The notes under the pieces: generated by a model | What the model was told of the DNA's origin: nothing | The model's database searches: none | Seen by the model: only the letters and a program-made list of their open reading frames with translations | Part shown: positions 58,401 through 64,000 of the stretch, piece after piece | How positions within the stretch are numbered: position 1 is the first letter of the stretch | Layout: each line of letters opens with the position of its first letter | Source: Lepidodermella squamata | Taxonomy: Eukaryota > Gastrotricha | Assembly (NCBI GenBank): GCA_047495785.1 | Contig: JBLDXI010000012.1 | Location: 558,001 to 622,000, forward strand | Reading direction: 5' to 3' | Length of the DNA stretch: 64,000 bases | Position numbers and translations under genes: made by a program

Positions 58401-61400
58401 GCCCGCCTGGCTTTGGCGGCGAGTACTGCGAAATCAGCTACTCGACGTGTAACAACTTTACGTGTCCGTTCCCTAATTCTGTCTGTTTTTCATCGGCCTT
58501 GGGTTCGACAACGTGCATGTGCTCGTCAAACACCTTCCAGCTATCGTGAGTGGAAAAGAAAATTCTTAAAAGAAGCGAAATTTCGCGTAAAATTGAGGAA
58601 AATAAGAATTCGATCAATTATAAGGAATAAGGATTATAATTAAGATCTGGCGCATAATATGATATTCAAGGTAAAATTCGAAAAAACCTGAGCCGTAATT
58701 TAATTTTCAACATTGGAGAAAATGACGTCCTATTCATCTACCGCGAATTCGTGCTGCCGGCCGTGGTATTTTATATTGTAAGATTTTCAAAGAAATTATT
58801 TTCTCGTCCGAGTCTCCGGAAAAACTGGCCCTGGCATATTGAACTAGTTCTAACCCTACTCATTAGGGTCCATCCTTATATTTCGGTTTATTTGATATTT
58901 TATTTGCAACACAATGTTTTAGAGAAAGAATTTTTTAAACGAATATACAGTTTATGAGATAGCTTAATGAGTGAGAGGTTTGAAAACTACCTGTTCTGAT
59001 ACTAGAAATTGACTCAATTTTGTGCGGAATTTCGTTTCTTCTCCTATTTTAAATATTATTATCGGTAACTGATCGCTTTTTCTTTAGGAAAGAGAAGAAC
59101 TTGTGCTATGCCGCTGATCCCTGTGCAAGCATGCCTTGCAGGCGAGGCCTGTGCCGTGCCGTTAATCCTTTCTCATCAAATGAAGTGGTTTGCGAATGCC
59201 CAGCCGGCTACACGGGGCGTTACTGCGAATCTCTAGTCGATACGTGCCAGCAACGGCCGAATGCTTGCCGAAACGGTGGAACTTGCGTCCCAGCTGGTAA
59301 TACCCCCTTAATCGCCCTGATCCGCTTTATCTTTCTTCTTATCTGTGTACAGTCGGTTCGTTCTCGTGTAGCTGCCCGGCCGGTTACGAGCCCCCGTTCT
59401 GCGACCCAATTGACTACTGTTCGCTCGGAGTCTGTCGCCTCAATGGCTCGCAAAGCCTCGGCTGTGTCAACGAACCGCCCGGCTACCGATGCATGTGCAA
59501 GACCGGCTGGACCGGACTCACGTGTTCGTCGCCGATAGACGCCTGCGCAAACAAACCCTGTAAAAACGGCGGCTTCTGCCAAGTAACAAAACCTGGCGTT
59601 TTCAAATGCGTCTGCCCGTGAGTTGCATATTGCAGAAATCCGCCGCTTGCTGATCATATTGACACGAATTTTGTTGTTGATAGGGCTGGTTACACTGGGC
59701 GGCTATGTGACGAAATAGCGATCGCTTCGCTTTGCGAAAACAACAAATGTCTGAACGGCGGCACTTGTCGCGCGGGCTACGGCCCATACGAAGTTTGCAT
59801 ATGTAAACCAGGCTGGATTGGCCTCGCGTGTGAGACACGCGATCCTTGTTACCCGAATCCATGCGGATCCAATGGTCAATGTTACGAGGTAATAACTTGC
59901 AGTCAATCGGCACGACTGCTTTGGCGTGAATCAAGCTTAAAAAATTAATTAAAAAATATTGATGAAAAATATTAATTGTATCCCATTGCGATGTTCGTTT
60001 TGCAAGGTGCTACCTTCATCACCACTCCAGTACTTGGTTGGTTTTCACCGAAATTTTCCACATAAGTTATTCCGTTTTCCCGCGTTGGAAATTGGTTCTT
60101 TTGTGGTTGATTATTATTACTTGATAACATACGCGAGTTTAAATCGTAGAGTAGCGTGGGGTTGGCATTTTAGCCTCACGATTTTCATATAGTCATTCAT
60201 ACGTGAACTTATGGTGGCAGCGCTGCTTTTTGTGTCGAAAAATTAGCGCATCTGTTACAGCTTAACGGAAGCAGCCTAGTCTTTCACCAAGTGTTGAAAA
60301 ATTGAGCAATTTCACCGACTGTCAATTTTCTTTGGTTTCTCGATTTGACGATCTGACTTATACTTTGGCTCCGGTTTTTTCGCTGAAATTTCCGGATGTT
60401 GAGCTCTACTTCGAAGCTTTACCCTATCGGCTATTCGTCTGTTAGACACGCAATTACCCCCAAATAACGCTTTTATTTGTTATCCACACCGATATAGAAT
60501 TATGTTCTAAGTGTTGTTTGTCACTAACAAATCGTCGCGTCGATGAGAAAAGTTACGGTTTAAATTAGTCAATAGATATACCTGAGCTGAGTGATATTTT
60601 GAATTGTAGTTTCGACTTGCATAGGATACTTTCACAGCATAAGCGCGAGGCAATTTTAATGACTTTGTTCCATTGTGTAATTTAAAGGACGTCGTTTTTT
60701 CGTCGCTGTTCACGGTACGGCCTTTTCGCTTAAAAATCAAGGCAGCTTATCGTTATTACCCCGTATCCTGAGCTTGCGTTTATTTATAATAATTAGCGTC
60801 AATCTGTTAGTCTTTGTATTTCAAGAATACTTTGCATGATGTAGACCTTTACTTTCGATATTAACAGTGTAACTTTCGTCACAGTGTATTACGTTCATTT
60901 TAACCAACTGCATGTCCGTTAAAAATCGCTACTTGTAATCATATTTTTGTGTTGTAAAAATTATCATACCCGAACACGCTGTTTCCTAATACGGTCCAAG
61001 GTGTTCACTACATTTCTCAAATTTGCTTTTTATTTCAGTGTGCGCCTTTTGAAATTATGTTGAAATTGAAAACAATCCTTAATTGTTTTGCTTCTTTCTA
61101 TCTTTGTCGTAGGCAGACTAACTCGAGTCATTTTGAACTAATTTCGAAGCTAACGTATCCCTTTATCTTTTTTTATAGCTTCAAGATCCAAAAGCGAGCC
61201 ATAGGTGTCGATGCCATGACGGCTGGAGTGGACCAAACTGCACCGTTAGAAACCCAGGAGTCGTCAGCTCAATTTCAACTGGTTGTGTCAACGATTCTGT
61301 ATGCGAACCCGGAGGCCGTTGCCAAGACGGCCGTTGTGTATGCAATAAAGCCAGTTTCAACCTTACAACCCCATTCAATTCAACGTTACCTGCGAGATTA

Positions 61401-64000
61401 ATCGAGGTCGGCTGGAGAGGCGATCGTTGTCAGGAACCGATTATCCCAGACCCGTGCGCTGAGTATCCCCCAATTTGCAAGAACGGAGCTCGATGCACAC
61501 GACACGACCCGGAAAATTCGCTCGGATTTTTCTGCAACTGCGGTCGAGTCATGTCAAACACTGAATTTCAGTATACTGGAGGACGTTGCGAGGCTATTAT
61601 GGGTCAGTATTGTTACTTATCGCTATGCCAAAACGGTGGAACCTGTGTTCCAAGTGGCGATGGTGCATCTTGTCTTTGCCCGTCTGGATACACCGGCAAA
61701 AATTGCGAGGGACAGATTAATATATGCGCCGGCAATGGTGGCGCGTCACCGTGCTTTAACGGGGGAACTTGCTTACAAACGGTCAGTGGTGATCCGAGTA
61801 ACTTCACGTGCCAATGCGCGCCTGGTTTTTCGGGAACTTTCTGCGAAGCTCGGAAGGACCTGTGCAACCCGAATCCGTGCAGAAATGACGGACTTTGCTC
61901 AATTAAAACAGTTGCTGGTCAAGGAATCGCCACTTACTCATGTGATTGCTCCCAGACTGGTTTCACCGGCCCGACCTGTGAGACTCAAACGAATTTATGC
62001 TCAAGTCAAACCTGTCAAAATGGCGGAAATTGCGTGCAAAGCGGCGGCAGAATTACTTGCAGGTGCCCGGAGGGATTCGGAGGCGCGTTTTGTCAAAATC
62101 CGTTGAACCCCTGCGAATTGACTCCTAACCCGTGTCAATCGGGTTCAACGTGCGTCCAACCGGATCCGGTCCGCAGTCCGCTGGCGTATGCTTGCTTGTG
62201 CCCACCTGGCATGACCGGGCAATTCTGTGAGCAAGAGATAAATTATTGCGCGAATGTTTCTTGCCACCACGGCGGATCTTGCGTGAATCACGGCACTTCG
62301 TTCCAGTGCATCTGCCAGACCGGATTTACGGGTGCTTACTGCGAGTTGGACATTGTAAGTTGCGACTAATCATCTACTTATGATTATTTCATGATCCCAC
62401 GCGTTTTTCTTCCAGGACGAATGCAAGCTGTTTGCGCCATGTGCGCAGTCGGGGGCACCGTGTCGAAACACGATGGGCTCGTACGAATGTGATTGCCGTG
62501 CTATTACCAGCCGCTGGGTAGACGGCAAAAATTGCACCGTGCCTCTTACAGGTATAACAAGAATCTGTTATTTTTTCGTAGTATCATAGCATAAAGCCGT
62601 AGAAAAATCGCGCCAGACTAGACGGGTGTTTTATATTCTGCGTAGCACTCGCGTATGTGCACAGCTGGTTCTCATTGCTGGGCGAAAAAAGTATCGTAAA
62701 TTAATAATAATTTCACCCCCAACTCTGGCCCACTATCTCTAGTGATTTAATTGCCAGACTAGCACCTAGAACTCCGAATGAACTTCTGTCATTTGGCGAC
62801 GTCAGTTTTTATTGGCTTATTAACAATTGGTATTAGATAGACGCAAGATTTATTCATTCTTGTAATTTGCTATTCTTCTAGGCTGCTCGGGCAAGAATCT
62901 GTGTCAGAATGGCGGTACCTGTCATCCGATTTTACAAGACGAGGCGCGCAATGTCCACGATTTCTACTGCATTTGCCCTCAAAGCTGGACAGGAACTTAT
63001 TGCGAAATCGCTAATACAATCAGTTTATATGGAAATGGGTCGATGAAGTACAGCCGGCCTGTTAGAGACATGCCTATATTCCTTACTTTCGACTTCAGAA
63101 CTACGATACCGGAGGGATCACTTCTCGATATCGTCCTAGCAAAAGATCGGTTAGATGACGGCAGATCGAGTTCACCGGCGTTAATTTCGCTGAATTTATT
63201 GCGCGGCTATCTTCGCATCAACTTTTTCCAGCGTAAACAATTTGCATATCCTTATTCGGCTGCTAATGACGACTGGACTTCGGTTGAACTCGCAGTTTAC
63301 CAGAACGGAACCAGCAAAATTAAGGTCAAGCAATCGATGTGCGATTTTCCATTCTGCATGTCCTCCTTCGAGGCCGTTGCTCCGGCTGGTTTAATTTCGC
63401 AAGATTCTGACCAGATGATGCATTTCTTCTTCGGATCTCGATCGAAGCCGACATCATCAGGTTTCATTGGCTGTGTCAGAAATGCGACATTGAACACTGA
63501 TATTGTCATTAATTCGCTGTTAACTGAAAAGTTGAACACTTATCACGGATGCCGCCAGACCAGTCCATGTTCCGAGCCTTCGAACCAGTGCAGCGGGAAT
63601 GGAGTTTGCGTCGATCGTTGGATTCGAACTGATTGCAAGTGCTCGCCTGGCTTCGATGGTCCCACCTGTTCTCAGCGCTTGCCAAAATACACCCTTGGTT
63701 ATGTTGATTCGATGCCGAAATCGATAAAACTAACCCCTACACCGGCTTTCAAGTACCCACTAGACATGACAATCGCGTTCAGACCATCACCGACCAATGG
63801 TAACATGACAACTCAGCTACTCATGGTCAGCTTCAATTCATCTGGTCAATCGAATGTCGGATTTTTATTCACCCTGTCGAATAACTGGTTATTTATGAAT
63901 GCGAAACAAGTCAGCGGCCGGGTTGAGCCAGGTAATCAGCATCTTCTGTCGTTGTCTGTCACGCCTGATAACCAGAGAAATAGCTTGGTGGTTCAGGTTA
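55470..64000 (+). CDS. Crumbs-like EGF/laminin-G protein (3' end outside window)
   Basis: Eight exons with closing phases: 55470-56631, 58122-58545, 59088-59296, 59353-59617, 59684-59888, 61179-62354, 62416-62551 and 62882 onward, at least 1565 codons. A signal sequence (LALLIVFGSLLPCLVSCAG) starts near residue 53, or near 20 if the ATG at 55566 is used. A laminin-G-like domain (about 70-250) comes first, then some twenty EGF repeats, one calcium-binding (DIDECSVPN), many with C-x-NGGTC and a C-x-C-x(2)-G(F/Y)-x-G pattern. From 63000 laminin-G domains alternate with EGF (SLYGNGSMKYSRPVRDMPIF; second one cut by the window edge). That alternation is typical of Crumbs and eyes-shut proteins. In animals Crumbs sets apical polarity in epithelia. 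The deciding transmembrane and PDZ-binding tail are not in the window. Confidence 0.85.
56632..58121 (+). other. Intron 1 of the Crumbs-like gene (1.49 kb)
   Basis: Bounded by GTTTGT and TTTCTCAG. Far longer than most introns here. It contains several CAGCAG/ATTATT low-complexity patches (about 57100-57180, 57315-57400) and CpG-containing stretches, and could hold enhancers. A chance ORF at 57088-57291 has no support. Confidence 0.7.
59889..61178 (+). other. Intron 5 of the Crumbs-like gene (1.29 kb)
   Basis: Bounded by GTAATA and TTTTATAG. The EGF reading continues in phase on either side. No gene or repeat recognised inside. Confidence 0.75.

Overview
This window is nuclear DNA from a small-genome invertebrate animal. 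It holds intron-bearing genes on both strands with canonical GT-AG junctions, and most confirmed introns are about 50-75 bp. Animal-specific genes are present: a KDM6/UTX-type demethylase, a Crumbs-like EGF/laminin-G protein, long CUB-domain arrays, a cyclic-nucleotide-gated channel and a replication-dependent H2A/H2B pair with the animal histone 3' stem-loop. Motile-cilium genes (IQCG/DRC9 and CFAP119/CCDC189) and a C10orf53 (UPF0728) homologue argue against a nematode, which lacks motile cilia. I cannot name the phylum from sequence alone.

Layout. 1-1.4 kb: METTL17 (partial) and prefoldin subunit 4, both minus. 1.9-4.6 kb: a possible small gene, a foldback repeat and a Met/His-rich small membrane protein. 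4.8-7.9 kb: mevalonate diphosphate decarboxylase and a CCDC102 coiled-coil protein, both plus. 8.3-9.9 kb: two weak small genes. 11.0-16.2 kb: a secreted nine-CUB protein with a polyglutamine linker. 16.9-19.8 kb: a CNG channel. 19.9-21.5 kb: IQCG/DRC9 and a C10orf53 homologue, both minus. 23.1-27.0 kb: KDM6/UTX. 27.7-29.1 kb: divergent H2B and H2A. 29.4-30.6 kb: a decayed LINE. 31.8-32.4 kb: eIF5A. 33.1-34.0 kb: two weak small genes. 34.6-38.4 kb: a secreted seven-CUB protein, minus. 40.4-44.5 kb: EMC1 and a TPM/MOLO1-like secreted protein, both minus. 45.6-47.3 kb: CFAP119 and an unrecognised three-exon gene, plus. 47.7-50.1 kb: propionyl-CoA carboxylase alpha, minus. 50.2-53.6 kb: gene-poor with small inverted repeats. 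53.6-55.3 kb: COMMD2. 55.5 kb to the end: a Crumbs-like EGF/laminin-G gene running off the window.

Most genes are unrelated housekeeping or signalling functions packed closely. Two themes recur. One is cilia, with IQCG, CFAP119 and perhaps several small unrecognised genes. The other is extracellular multidomain proteins: two CUB-only arrays about 18 kb apart in opposite orientation, plus the Crumbs-like gene. The CUB-only pair is the best candidate for something undescribed. Splice models were built by hand from frame continuity and splice-site consensus. Where phases close exactly (MVD, both CUB genes, KDM6, PCCA, COMMD2, IQCG, CNG, the Crumbs-like gene) I trust them well.
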